Part shown: positions 49,691-60,010 of the stretch, piece by piece
Layout of the letters: every line of letters starts with the position of its first letter
Numbering within the stretch: position 1 is the first letter of the stretch
NCBI GenBank assembly: GCA_041394605.1
Contig: JAWKHX010000013.1
Location: 86,867 to 150,866 of the forward strand
Length of the DNA stretch: 64,000 nt
Source: UBA668 sp041394605
Lineage (GTDB): Bacteria > Actinomycetota > Acidimicrobiia > Acidimicrobiales > Ilumatobacteraceae
Reading direction: 5' to 3'
The notes under the pieces: model-generated
Database searches by the model: none
Told to the model about the DNA's origin: nothing
Seen by the model: the letters and a program-made list of their open reading frames with translations, nothing else
Made by a program: the position numbers and the translations under genes

Positions 49691-52600
49691 CAGGCCACTC
49701 CCGGCTCGGTCTTGTGCAGGTTGTGCAGCCATGGCTCCGGCAGCACCAGATGCTCCGCCGGCGTGCTCACCGGCACGGCGCGGCCCGCCACCGTGGGCGT
49801 AGCCGCTGGGTCGTCGGCAGCCACCAGCACCCACACCGTGCGCAGTGCCTGGCCCGGCTGCGGCCGCCACGTGCGTTCACGAAGCTGATCGAGCATGCCC
49901 AACAGGTTGTAGCGCCCCAGCAGGCCCGGGTGCACGAACAGCAGATGCCGCTGCGCCAGCAGACCGTCCTGCAACGGCGCCATCGCATCCTTCGCCACCG
50001 TCAGCAGCCTCGGCCACCGCTCGCCCTCCGGCCCCGCGGCATCCGTCCCTAGGATGGCCGTCGGCCACTTGATGGTGCGGCGGTCGGTGTAGGCGCGCAT
50101 CGCCCCCACCAGCCAGCCGTCCACATCCACCGTGTGCGGGCCGTAGCCACGCAGCAACTCGATCGCCCGGCGCTGCCAGCGGGGCTCCACCGTCATCACC
50201 AGGTAGCCGCCCTCGGCCTCCTGACGCTGCAGACGGGCGTGCACCGCCAGGGCCTCCTCGCGCTCGTGCGCCACCGCGGAGATCATCGTGCCGGTGCGGT
50301 GCCGCACGCCCGACGCACCGAACACCGTGGACAGGCCGCCCCCGATTGCCGGGGGAATCCAGAACCCGGGCGGGCGCACGATGCCCGACGGCGTGTTGCC
50401 GCCCTCGAACCACTGCAGACCGAGCAACTCGTCGAGCATGCGGTCGAGCTGGGGGCGCTGGGGCAGCTGCTCGGCCAGCGGGAAGCGGGTGCGTACACGG
50501 TGGCGCACGTCGTCCTCGCTGAGCGTGCCGGACCCGAGCAGCGCCGAACGGGCCAGGACGATGGAGCGCTTCGGCCCTCATGCCCGGCGGGTAGATCTCC
50601 AGACGGCTCGACACCGCTGCCTGCGCCGACGCCGCCGCGGCCAGGCGAGCCAGGCGAAAGTCCGCCGGGGTGCCAGGCCCGCCGGCGTCGGCACCGCCCA
50701 CAACCGCTCGAGCGTGGCGGCCGCCGTGGGCAGCGGGTCGGTGGCCGCCAACTGGTCGGCGGCGTTGCCGAGCGTGGCCGCATAGTCGGCCAGTTCCTCG
50801 GCGTCCAGCTCGTCGGAACCGAGAGCCACCACCGCCGACGCGCCACCACCCAGGCGGCGCCACGTGAAGCGGTTGGTGGTGCGATAGGCCTCGGCTTCCA
50901 GCGGCTGCGCACCACCGCCCTCGCCTTGGCGATGCGGGTGCCGCCGGTGGCGACCGAGCCCGCTGCACCAACAGCGCCTCGGCCAGCTCGTCCGCCGGCA
51001 GCACACCGCCGGCACGGTCGAGCAACACGGCAATGTCCGCACGCACCTGGGTGATCAGCGGCTGCTTCACCCATCGGCCACGGGCGCGTTCCAGCAGGCC
51101 GTCGTACCCCGCCCGGTCGAGGTCGGTGGCTGCTCGTACCTCGGTGACCGACGGCCACGCCGGCATCTCACCGGCCGCCAACTGCAGCTGCGCGCCGAGG
51201 CCGAGCAGCAGGCCCAGTGGCGCCTGATCGGCGGTGGCCTGCACCGTCTGCGGCTTGGGGATCAGCAACGACGCCAGCCGGTCGATCGAGGCGATGCCCT
51301 CGCCGTCGTCCGTGGGGTCGACGTCGATGTACGAGCGCAGGCGGGTGACCGCATCGCTGACCTCGCGGCGCACCCGCAGACCTACACCCACCGACCGGCT
51401 CCACTCGAAGGCGGGCAACGCCAGTAGTTGCTCGACGGTGGTGATGCCGCGGCGCTCCAGCACGCTCGCCGCCAAGCCCGGACAGGCCTAGCTCGGTGAC
51501 CGGTGTGTCGTGCGGCCGTCGACGCCAACCGTTCCAGCGTGGCATCGTCGGCGCCCTGGTCGTCGGCCGTCACCGTGGCGCGGCCCGCCGCCGCGAACAC
51601 CGCCCGCCAGGCCTCGCGCATCTGCTCTGCCGTGTCGAAACGTTCCTGCGGCCGGCGGTGCAACGCCTTGGTGAAGAAGCGAGGATCCGGTCGCGGACCG
51701 CAGGCTCGAACAGCTCGGGGTCGAACGTGGGGGTCTGTGCCTCCAGGTGCATCGGGTCGGTGCGACCATCACCCCACTTCGGGCGGACACCGGTGGCCAT
51801 CTCGTGCAGCGTGGCCGCGGCCGCGTAGCGCTCGGCGGCAGGGTCCCACCGTTTCACCTCACGCTCGGCGAGGAACGGGTCGAGGTAGCCCGGCGTGCCC
51901 GCCCAGGCTGGTGTCCGGGGCCTTGGTGAGGGACAGGTCGAACAGCACCAGATGCAAGCTGCGGTCGCCGCGGCGGGGGCGCACGCCGAGGTTGTCCGGC
52001 TTGATGTCCCGGTGCGCTACACCCTCGGAGTCCAGGTACTGGACCACGTCGAGCAGGTCGTTGCCGAAACGCTCCAGCAGGTCGAGCCCCAGCCGGCCCT
52101 GGGCGCGCAACCGGTCGGCCAGGGTTAGGCCGAGCTTGTCGTTGGGATCGCCCGCCGGTTCGAGGCGCAGCACGGTGCGCCCCTCCACCGTGTCCAGCCC
52201 GTTGCACTTCACCAAGCACGCGTGCGACAGGTGCTCCAGCGCCCGCGCTTCGTCGCGCAGACGCTCCGCGTACTCCTCGTCCTTGGCCACCTTCAGCACC
52301 TCGGGCTCGGCGCTGCCCTCGCGGGAACACAGCAAGGCCACCGCGGTGGAGCCCGCGCCAAGCCGCCGCCAGACCTGCCAACCACCCTCCAGCTCGTCGC
52401 CCTGGTGGGCAAGCAGCGGGTCGGCACGCACCCCGTCGGGCTCGAAACTGGTGGCAGGTGCCGTCAGCTCGTCGAGCGCCCCGTCGAGCAGGCGCAGCAG
52501 TTCGGGCACGGGTTCGCGGTCGGCCGGCACCGGTGCGGTGGCGATCTGCACGAACATGTCGAGCTCGTCCGGCAGGCCGTCCACAGCGGCCGCCAGTGGC

Positions 52601-53985
52601 AACCCACGGTTCGCCGCCAACACCGCGTCGCGGCCCGCCAGGTCGGAAGCCGGCGGCCGACCCGCCAGCAGCAGGTAGGCCAGCGAGCCGAGTGAGAACA
52701 CGTCCAGCGCCATCGGGTCGGGGTCCTCGGCCGAGTAGGCCTCGGGCGCCAGGTACACCTGCTCCGCCGCCGCCAGCCGCTCGGCCAGGTCGCCGCCGAG
52801 CGAGGTGGGCGTCACCTCCGCGCGCGTCAGCCGGGTCGCCAGCTCGCGCGACCCCGACTGCCAGTGCCCGATCACCAACTGCGGCAGCGCGCCAGGCACC
52901 CGCGGCGGGCGCACCAGGACGGACCTCGGGGTGAGCGCCCGGTGCGTGACCCGGCGGGAGTGGGCGTGGGCCAAGGCCTCGCCCAACTGTCGGATCAGTT
53001 CGACCCGCTGCAACAGGTCGAGCTCGGTGAGATGCTCGGCTGCCCAACGGTCCAGAGGCTCCTCGCCCAGCACCCGGTCGAGCAGCACCGCCGGGCCGCG
53101 ATCAGCGCGCACCAGGTCGGTGACCGCGGCGATGCCGTCGTGATGCAGGCCCTCCAGCAGCCGCACCTCGCGCTCGGCCTCGCGCTGCAGGCGTTGTTCC
53201 TCCTCGCGCGTGGTGGCGGCACCCACCAGGTAGACGCGGATGCGGCGGCGGGCGCCCAGGCGCGGCCGGGTGCCCTCGAAGTCCTGCCAGCCAGGGCCTT
53301 CGTCGAGCAGTTCACCGATCTCCCAGTCGCCCGCCTTGCGGCCGCGGTTCACCGGCTTCAGGCCAGCCGCGTCGATGGCGTCGGCGATGCGGCGCGACAT
53401 CGGCTTGTTGATCGCCGTCGGCCGGGCCTGCACCAACGCTGGCTCGCGTAGCGCCGCCATGATGCCGGGCAACCGAGCGAACCCAGTTCCCTGACCGGGG
53501 CCGTTCGGTTGCAGGGGCGGGGCCGGGGCAAGGTCGCGCCCCGCCACCCCGGTTCGGCCCACGTCGTGCAGTCGGCAGTCGAGGTCCGGTGCCGACAGGA
53601 ACACCATCGCCGTCACCCACGGCGGCTGACTGCCCTTGAACACCTTCTGGCGTGCCAGCAACGAGCGCAGCCGCTTGGCCTTGGCGGTGGCCAACAGGAG
53701 CGGGTGGTCGTACAGGCGCTCGGTGCCATCGGCACGCACGTTGCGCCACGTCTGCCCATCGCCGAACAGCTTCCCCGGGAACGACTTGATCTCCACCAGC
53801 GCGAAGACGTACGGCGTGACCACGAGCAGGTCGACCTCGTTCACCGACCCGTCGCCGGCGATGAATTCGAGGTTGGCCCACGCCCGGAACGGTTCGTACG
53901 CCGGCAGGCTCTCCTTGACGAACGCCAGGGCCTCCTTCTCGTGCGCGAACGACGAACCACCTTCGTGCCACAACGGCGCGTTCAT
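49690..53985 (-). CDS. pglW: BREX type 2 serine/threonine kinase PglW with NERD domain (frame breaks)
   Basis: About 1,431 codons. Residues 1-190 form a NERD nuclease-like domain (WANLEFIAGDGSVNEVDLLV, YVFALVEIKSF with the ExK pair). A first kinase-like domain follows with a degraded catalytic loop (HSRRVTHRALTPRSVLVR, HRA in place of HRD), and then a second with HRDIKPDNLGV and FDLSLTKAPD. The C-terminal part has ERRGITTVEQLLALPAFEWS (helix-hairpin-helix-like) and ends with a large domain (FWIPPAIGGGLSTVFGASGV, WLVGAMRAYTDRRTIKWPTA). Frames change near 53480, 51890, 51690, 51490, 50940 and 50570. PglW is the kinase of the Streptomyces Pgl system and first gene of the operon. The ATG is 136 bp from the divergent nitrilase-like gene. 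Confidence 0.88.
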
Positions 53986-54121
53986 CGGCGCGTCTCTGAG
54001 GGTCTCGTCATGCCCGTCCGATCGTAGGCGAGGCCAGGGGGCCTGCAGACCCCGGACTTCAGGTTGCTCTTGACCATTCGCTCAGGCCAGAATGCCGCCC
54101 ATTCTTTGTCGGGAGAAGTGA

Positions 54122-55739
54122 ATGAGCGGCGCTGCCACGCAGAACAGCCTGGACCAATGGACGAGCCTGGAGCACCTGCTCGAATACCTGGGGACCGGTC
54201 CATCGACCTTCGAGGCCGCCCACGCCATGTTGCTGTTTACAGTCGGCCACCGCGAGCAGCTTGGCAGGGCAAGGGAGAACAGCTTGCCTGGCAGGCGTTC
54301 CAGGCTTCGGGAGGAGCTGCTGTCGCTGTTCAGCGATGGCCACTACCTGCTGAAGTTCAATGCTGATCTCATGCCAAGGGTGAGAGATCTCCGTGACAGC
54401 TTCAGCGACCTAGACGACGTCTTGGTCGCCGATGCATTGGCCATGGCGCTCGGCGATGCGTGCGGCACGACGTTCATCCGGCAGGCGGAGAGCTACTACC
54501 TCTTGAAGGACGACACTGGTCGACGGGGCAATAGCCACGGAGAGGCCATCGGCCGACCGCTTGTTCCGCGTGATCCCGTTCCGATCAGTTCGCCCCTCGT
54601 TGACAGGTTGGAGGACTCTCGCCGGACCACCGACCCGTACAACCTGCCCGCCGGGCAGCGAGGCATGCGACTTCGGAATCTGGCACTTGCCCCGCCAGAG
54701 GTTGCTGAACTGCGGGTCGAGTTCGATTTCTCGATCTGTGATGCCCTCCAGACCATGCTCGACCTCAACGACGGACTCACCTTCGCGCTCTGCCTCCCGA
54801 CCTCATCCCTGGCGGATGACTATGTCTACGACCAGGACACTGTGAGGGAGAGGTTCTTCGACGTGCGGCCAACATCGGTCGACCACACTGAGAAGCTTCT
54901 GGAGTGCCTTGATCTGGCTCACGGGGCCGGGGCAGATCTTGTGCTGTTCCCTGAGCTGTCAGTTCCGACTGAGGCACGAGACCGGATGGTCGAGAAGTGG
55001 GCAAGCCAGACGAATGCGGCGGCGGTGGCGGTGCTCGGGAGCTCACATCACATCGATGGTCAGCAGCGCCGGGCGAACACGGCTTGGATGGCGGCCTCAG
55101 TACGACTGCTGCACGACGACACTCACACCAGCACCCGCACCGTCTTGCCGGTACACCACAAGACGGTGCCGTTCATCGACCGCAAGATCGGCAAGGACAA
55201 CAAGAAGCTGCACTTCAGCGAGGACCTCACGCATCGAGCGCAGCCGCGGCTCAGGGTCTTCGCGGGGAAGACCTCGATGCTCCTGGCTGTCACAATCTGC
55301 ATCGACTTCCTCGACTCTCGCGTTCGCGACATACTTCGAGACCTGTTCGTTGATGTTGTCCTTGTGCCAGCGATGACCGAGAAGACGCAGGTGTTCCGTG
55401 ACCTCATCACAGGCTTGGTCGGGGAGACGCAAGCGCATGTGCTCCTCGCCAACGCGGTCGTGAGCAAGGAAGGCGTACACGGACTTGTGGGTCACCCCCA
55501 CGGCCCGGAGCGGGTCACCGACATCGATGCTTCGTGGAAAGAACAGTACGTAGAGGGAGGCGGGACTGCCCCCGGAGATGGTCCTGGCGTGGCCCTGATA
55601 CACCTTCCGGGCAAGAACGAGGAAGGCTGGTCACGATGGGTTGCACTTGGAACTCGCTCAGGATGACTACGCTCCGGCCGATACCCTTATTGGCCCCGGC
55701 AGCGGCGCCTGGCCATTCCCCAACTCCGACTACTCCTAG
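54122..55739 (+). CDS. Nitrilase-fold (C-N hydrolase) protein with extra N-terminal domain, defence candidate
   Basis: A GGGAGAAG ribosome binding site (54111-54118) precedes the ATG. Residues 1-225 form a helical domain of unknown family. From about 230 a nitrilase domain follows with a complete triad: E278 in GADLVLFPELSVP, K347 in VHHKTVPFIDRKIG and C393 in AVTICIDFLDSRV. The annotated frame stops at 55666, but the adjacent frame continues ELAQDDYAPADTLIGPGSGA and WPFPNSDYS to a TAG at 55739. One extra G near 55648 is therefore likely, and the intended protein is about 539 residues. The next gene starts 9 bp later. Nitrilase domains occur in phage defence (fused to class 1 UG reverse transcriptases). 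A stand-alone one beside pglW suggests a related but undescribed role. Substrate unknown. Confidence 0.7.
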
Positions 55740-55748
55740 CGAGGGCCG

Positions 55749-56417
55749 ATGAGTGCCGACGTCATCAGCAGCGAAACCGCAGACAGAGACCGCTGCACGG
55801 AAGTCGGGATGGCGTTGGCCTTCATGTTCCTGCGCCGTACCGGTGTGCATCGCGAGTTGCTCGACTCACCCTGGATCACCGAGGGGCAGACGTACGACGC
55901 GGGCCTCGGGCACACGTGTCGGGAGGTCGCCCGAGCGTTCTTGTCGCACGCTGACATCGATGAGGCACTGACCGATACGCAGAAGATGTGCGCCAGGGTG
56001 GGCAAGTCTCTTGCAAGTCTTGATGTGGCCGCCGCGGTTGCCACTGTGGCTCAGGCCCGAGGCGAGACCTATCTCACGGCCCAATCCCCTCGATGGGCAG
56101 GGATCGCCGACGGTCTTGCCGACATTGTCGACGGCTATCGACTCCGGCTCGCGCAGTATCTGGACACACTGGGTTCGGAGTTGTCCTTCCGTGCTGTTCC
56201 CGACGTCGAGCGTTCGGAGCTTTTCGTCCTACTGGCCACCGCGTTGTTCGGTCCCAAGCCGGAAGTGCTACGCGGCCTCGGGCAGTATCTCAACGCGTTC
56301 GACGACCATCAGGTGATTCTTGCAGAGGCGTCGGTTGACGCCGGCGGCGGGTTGACCGACGAAACTCGTCAGCGACTTCTCACCCTGCTTGCGAAGTACC
56401 ACGCTGCAGCGGGCTGA
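55749..56417 (+). CDS. Helical protein of unknown function paired with the nitrilase-like gene
   Basis: 222 residues, intact, with GAGGG about 5 nt before the ATG. Predominantly alpha-helical by eye (ADRDRCTEVGMALAFMFLRR, CREVARAFLSHADIDEALTD, ARVGKSLASLDVAAAVATVA). There is no recognised motif, signal peptide or membrane helix. Given the 9-bp gap after the corrected end of the nitrilase-like gene, the two form one operon divergent from pglW. The simplest inference is a partner, sensor or regulator of the nitrilase-fold enzyme. Confidence 0.6.
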   Translation: MSADVISSETADRDRCTEVGMALAFMFLRRTGVHRELLDSPWITEGQTYDAGLGHTCREVARAFLSHADIDEALTDTQKMCARVGKSLASLDVAAAVATVAQARGETYLTAQSPRWAGIADGLADIVDGYRLRLAQYLDTLGSELSFRAVPDVERSELFVLLATALFGPKPEVLRGLGQYLNAFDDHQVILAEASVDAGGGLTDETRQRLLTLLAKYHAAAG

Positions 56418-56552
56418 GGCGCACTCCGGTTCGTCGAGGGTTCCCGGCGCCATGGGCGTTCGCCGGGGCCGCTCCGAGCCCACGGCGACCACTACGAACT
56501 GGACCTCGCCCGCTGACGAACCGCCGGCGCGCCCGTCCTAGGGTGCGAGGCC

Positions 56553-57713
56553 ATGCAGGACCTGGACGTGCACATGGGTGGCAAGCGACCCTTCGGCTAC
56601 AGCTACTGGCCCCTCCCGGAGGGTGCGACCCGGCGTGGAGATCCCGAGCATCCGCCTGGTCAGCCGGACGGGCGCTGGTGCGCGGCGTGCTGTGGACCCC
56701 GCCCCGCCGGCACCTGTCGTGGAAGACCGCGGTCATCCTCAGCCACCGTGGCGACTTCAGCGTCCACTGCCTGCCCGCTGCTGGCTGCCGCCACGGCTAC
56801 GCCGTGCTCCTTCGGCACCCGCTACCAGAACAACGACACCGACTGCCTCCACGAGCATCGTGGACGTGAAGACCGTGTACGACGAGATGAAGCGGCGCGG
56901 TGCGAGTGCATGGTGCTGCTCGGCTGCTTCCGGGGGCGGCGGCCTGATGGCCATGGCCCAGGCGGAACTGGGCATCGGCGACGGCTGGATCGGCATGGCC
57001 GCCCACCCGGCGAGGGCGTGTTCCATCGCCAGGTCATCGGCCGAGGTGTCGCCGGCGAACGACCCCTTCAGCACTGTGCCCGAACTGGATGTACCCGGAC
57101 AGCGGCTGGCGGCCCTGGCCGGAGCCGTGCGTCTACGACCGGGACGGCTGGCCCGCTGCCGCGCAGATCGGTCGCGTCGCCCGCATCGACGCCATCGCCA
57201 AGGCGGCCATCGCCGACGCCGACGCCGGCGGCCGCCCCGCAGGGTGGACAAGGACGCCGACGCCCGCACCTGGCGAACACGCCGGCAGGCCGTCTTCACC
57301 AGGTACCACACCATCTACCGCGCATCGCCGACCCGGCCTACCTCGACCTGTCGATCGACCCCGACGAACGCCCGATGGGCGGCCCTGTTCGCCTTCCCGA
57401 TCCGTTCGACGCCAACTACGGGCGTGGCGGGCTGGCCCGCACGGTATTTTCCGTCTTGGGCTGGCTGACGGTCGGTCTGTCCAGCCACGCCAAGCTTCTT
57501 AGCCGAGACACGATGCACGGGTCACCGTGCCCACCATCCTCGTCCATCCGACCGCGGAAACACCGAGATCCGCGTCTGGCAGGCCAAGGAGATCGTCGAG
57601 GCGTCCAGAACCGCGGACTGCACGTATGTGGAGATGAGTGCCGCTACCTCGAAGGGCATCGGCTAGAGGCTTTGGACACGGTTGCACAGTGGCTTCGGAA
57701 ACGGTTTCCGTAG
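56553..57713 (+). CDS. Alpha/beta hydrolase (many frame breaks)
   Basis: Pieces in three frames assemble into one hydrolase of about 385 residues: MQDLDVHMGGKRPFGYSYWP, EIPSIRLVSRTGA, LVRGVLWTPPRRHLSWKTAV, a nucleophile elbow SGGGGLMAMAQAELGIGDGW, IARIDAIAKAAIADAD, PAYLDLSIDPDERPMG, VTVPTILVHPTA (the strand before the acid) and YLEGHRLEALDTVAQWLRKR (with the base His). This order fits a serine hydrolase such as a dienelactone-hydrolase or acyl esterase relative. The frame changes near 56635, 56690, 56755, 56800, 56860, 56905, 57010, 57095, 57150, 57240, 57330, 57380, 57530 and 57625. Substrate unknown; no sign of a defence role. Confidence 0.55.
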   Translation: MQDLDVHMGGKRPFGYSYWPLPEGATRRGDPEHPPGQPDGRWCAACCGPRPAGTCRGRPRSSSATVATSASTACPLLAAATATPCSFGTRYQNNDTDCLHEHRGREDRVRRDEAARCECMVLLGCFRGRRPDGHGPGGTGHRRRLDRHGRPPGEGVFHRQVIGRGVAGERPLQHCARTGCTRTAAGGPGRSRASTTGTAGPLPRRSVASPASTPSPRRPSPTPTPAAAPQGGQGRRRPHLANTPAGRLHQVPHHLPRIADPAYLDLSIDPDERPMGGPVRLPDPFDANYGRGGLARTVFSVLGWLTVGLSSHAKLLSRDTMHGSPCPPSSSIRPRKHRDPRLAGQGDRRGVQNRGLHVCGDECRYLEGHRLEALDTVAQWLRKRFP

Positions 57714-57862
57714 GGTCACTCGTTGCCACGGAGCGTGCTGAAACGCTGTAAACGCCACACCTTTTGTGGTGCTCCTCTCCCTGCCGAACTCAACAGTGGG
57801 TCAGCAGGCACACCACCGGGACCGGAACGGAGCCTGATCCAGTCCACACGGGAGGAAGAACC

Positions 57863-58273
57863 ATGAAGATCTCGAGGAGCAAGCGGCGCCGGATGATGGC
57901 GGCGGGTTTCACCGCTCTGGTGGTCACGGCCGGCACGGCCTTCGCCGCGACCAACACGGTGGCCGACAGGAACGCCGGTGCCGGCACCAGCGTGGTGTCC
58001 GGGTACACGGTCAACAGCGTCGGCTACGAGGCCGCCAGCCTGCCGATCTACGTCGGCCGGGTCACCAGCCCGACATCCAGCGTGATGTCAACCCGCTGGT
58101 CGTCGATTCGTCGAACGCCCAGGTGTTCATCAGCCTGGACGACGGCGAGACGTTCTACGACTGCTCGGTGACCGCCGGCTCGGCAAGCTGCGTCGTGCTC
58201 GATCCGGTGCTGTTCAGCAACGTCGAGACGCTCGACGTCGTCGCCTACGACCTGCCAGAACTCGCCTGGCTGA
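57863..58273 (+). CDS. SipW-processed small secreted protein (frame break)
   Basis: The leader GGAGGAAGAACC precedes the ATG. The N-terminus MKISRSKRRRMMAAGFTALV, VTAGTAFAATNTVADRNAGA is a basic start plus hydrophobic segment ending in an AFA-type site, as in TasA/camelysin-like substrates of SipW peptidases. The mature part (VNPLVVDSSNAQVFISLDDG, TFYDCSVTAGSASCVVLDPV, NVETLDVVAYD) is in the neighbouring frame, so one shift lies near 58085 and another near 58250, with the stop at 58271-58273. The two Cys in DCSV and SCVV may form a disulfide. It heads a four-gene secretion operon. Confidence 0.6.
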
Positions 58274-58339
58274 CCGTCCTGACGAGGCAGGTGGGTCTGC
58301 AGCCCACCCGCCTCGACAGGGACCGGAAGGACGGATCCG

Positions 58340-58822
58340 ATGCTCAGGACGACGCTGTACCGAGTGGTGCAGATCGCGGCGGCCCTCGCCGCACGTTGCT
58401 GTTCCTGGTGCCGACCAGCGTGGGCGGCGCCGCCAACTACGTGCAGGTGACGGGCAACTCGATGTACCCCACTCTCCGGCAGGGCGACGTGGTGCTGCTC
58501 ACCCGGGACGACCGTTACCAGGTGGGCGACATCATCGCCTACAAGTCGAACTCCTCGGCGGTGAGGTGGTCATCCACCGGATCACCGCCGTACATTAATG
58601 GCCGGTACGCCGCAAGGCGACCACAACGACTTCATCGACCAGTACGAACCGTCCGTTCAGGACATCCTCGGCAAGCAGGCCAAGTGCGCCTGCCCGGTGC
58701 GGCAACCGTGACGCAGCGGCTCACCGAGGTGACCGGGATGGTCGTGCTGATCTTCGGCGTGGGGGCGATCATGATGATCCGTCCCCGTTCACCGCACGGA
58801 CGGCACCGCCGTCGTGCAATGA
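58340..58822 (+). CDS. Signal peptidase I, SipW/ER type (frame breaks)
   Basis: About 160 codons. Start MLRTTLYRVVQIAAALAA, continuing in the next frame LLFLVPTSVGGAANYVQVTG with the catalytic Ser in GNSMYPTLRQGDVVLLTRDD, then VGDIIAYKS. The Ser/His-type second motif (VVIHRITAV) is recovered from the 58560-58590 sequence in another frame. A C-terminal membrane helix VTGMVVLIFGVGAIMMIRPR follows. The His in place of Lys marks the SipW/eukaryote-like class, which matures TasA-type proteins. Frames shift near 58388, 58562 and 58690. The end overlaps the next ATG (ATGA at 58819-58822). Confidence 0.65.
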
Positions 58823-60010
58823 AGGACGGATCTCGCCAGACGCTCAGCGGAACGAGGCGGCCAGAGCTTCGCATTCAGCAGGATCGCTCGGATGGTGGCT
58901 GACCGTCACCATCGTGACTGCCCTGGTGGCCGGCTACGCCTGGTCGCACCCGACCACCGAGACGATGGACGTGCCCGCGACTCACGTCCACCTATCACTT
59001 CGCCTACGACGGCGACATCCCCGCCGGCTCGGGCGTGTACAGCGAGGACAGCATGCGCTTCGGCGACCCCCGTGTACCTCAACGTGCTGGACCGGATCGA
59101 GGTCGATGTCGACTTCTCGTTCCTGGCCAGTCGTTGGACATCATGACCGACAACTCCCAGTGACCACCAGGGTGGTGCTCTCGTCGGACAGCGGATGGTC
59201 CCGGGTGTTGATGGACGAGCAGTTGCCCTTCGAGCACCGCCGCCACCCGCCCACGTCGGCGTGGACTTCGCACAGGCACTGGCACACGTCGCCCTTGAGC
59301 TGGCCGAGACCACCGGGGTCACCGGTGCGGTGCAGGTGGCGGTCGTCGCCGATGTCAGCTCCGACCTCACGATCGCCGGTCACATCTCCGGTGGGCCGCT
59401 GCGCCCGGCGGTGTCCGCCGGCACGCTGGTCTTCGACCTCGGCCCGAACGCCGCCACCGTGCGCAGGTTCTCCCCGCTGGCCCCCGACGAAGTCGTCCAG
59501 GCCATCGAGGAAGGCGGCCTGACCGGTGGGTCGCCCAGGCCGACAGCGCTGCGGTGCGGTCCACCGCCTGCCGTCAACCAGCTCGTGCAGCACGACGTGA
59601 CGGTGTCCATCGGTGGGTGGAACATGGACGTCCACGGGCTGCGGATCGTCAACCTGGTCACGCCCTGGCCATGTTCATGGGTGTCCTGATGTGGGGCGAC
59701 ATCTCCCTGTGGATTGCCCGCCGCCGTGGCGAAGCTGCCTACCTGGAGGCCCGCTTCGGCCGCCGACATCCACGACTCAGCCATGTGCCCGCCGGCGTAG
59801 GTGGCGAGGCCGTGTGGGTGAAGTCCTTCGAGTCGCTCCGCCGCCATGGCGGAGAACGCCGAGGTGGAGATCCTCCACCACGCCGGCTCCGACGCCGACC
59901 GCTACTTCGTCTTCGACGGCCCGCGGGTGTACGGCTACGCAGCCGCCCGCCCCAGCCCTGCAGCCGCGACCGCCGAGGTCCCGGCTGCCGCCGGAGGTGA
60001 CCCCGAATGA
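58819..60010 (+). CDS. DUF5305-like membrane protein of the SipW operon (frame breaks)
   Basis: About 395 residues. The first helix is LGWWLTVTIVTALVAGYAWS, then an extracytoplasmic domain with TYHFAYDGDIPAG, VYLNVLDRIEVDVDFSFLAS, ALELAETTGVTGAVQVAVVA and HDVTVSIGGWNMDVHGLRIV. The second helix is near LAMFMGVLMWGDISLWI. The C-terminal cytoplasmic end reads VWVKSFESLRR and RYFVFDGPRVYGYAAARP, which matches the closing signature of DUF5305 proteins found next to SipW-type peptidases in archaea and actinobacteria. Frames shift near 58830, 58985, 59065, 59130, 59240, 59530, 59665, 59800 and 59850. Function unknown, probably assists export or assembly. Confidence 0.55.

Noticed and set aside
57696..57710. 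CGGAAACGGTTTCCG, a LacI-operator-like palindrome
   Set aside because: It is the coding end of the hydrolase gene (Arg-Lys-Arg-Phe-Pro) and stands over 150 bp before the next start, so chance is likelier than an operator.
33478..57713. Prophage or integrative element as carrier of the island
   Set aside because: I found no integrase, transposase, phage structural gene, tRNA target or flanking direct repeat at the two junctions. The carrier remains unknown.
36525..57713. Calling the BREX, GmrSD and hydrolase genes pseudogenes
   Set aside because: Frame breaks of the same kind occur in fusA, tuf, rpsJ and rplC, which must work. Protein-level conservation between breaks is high, so sequence error is the better explanation.
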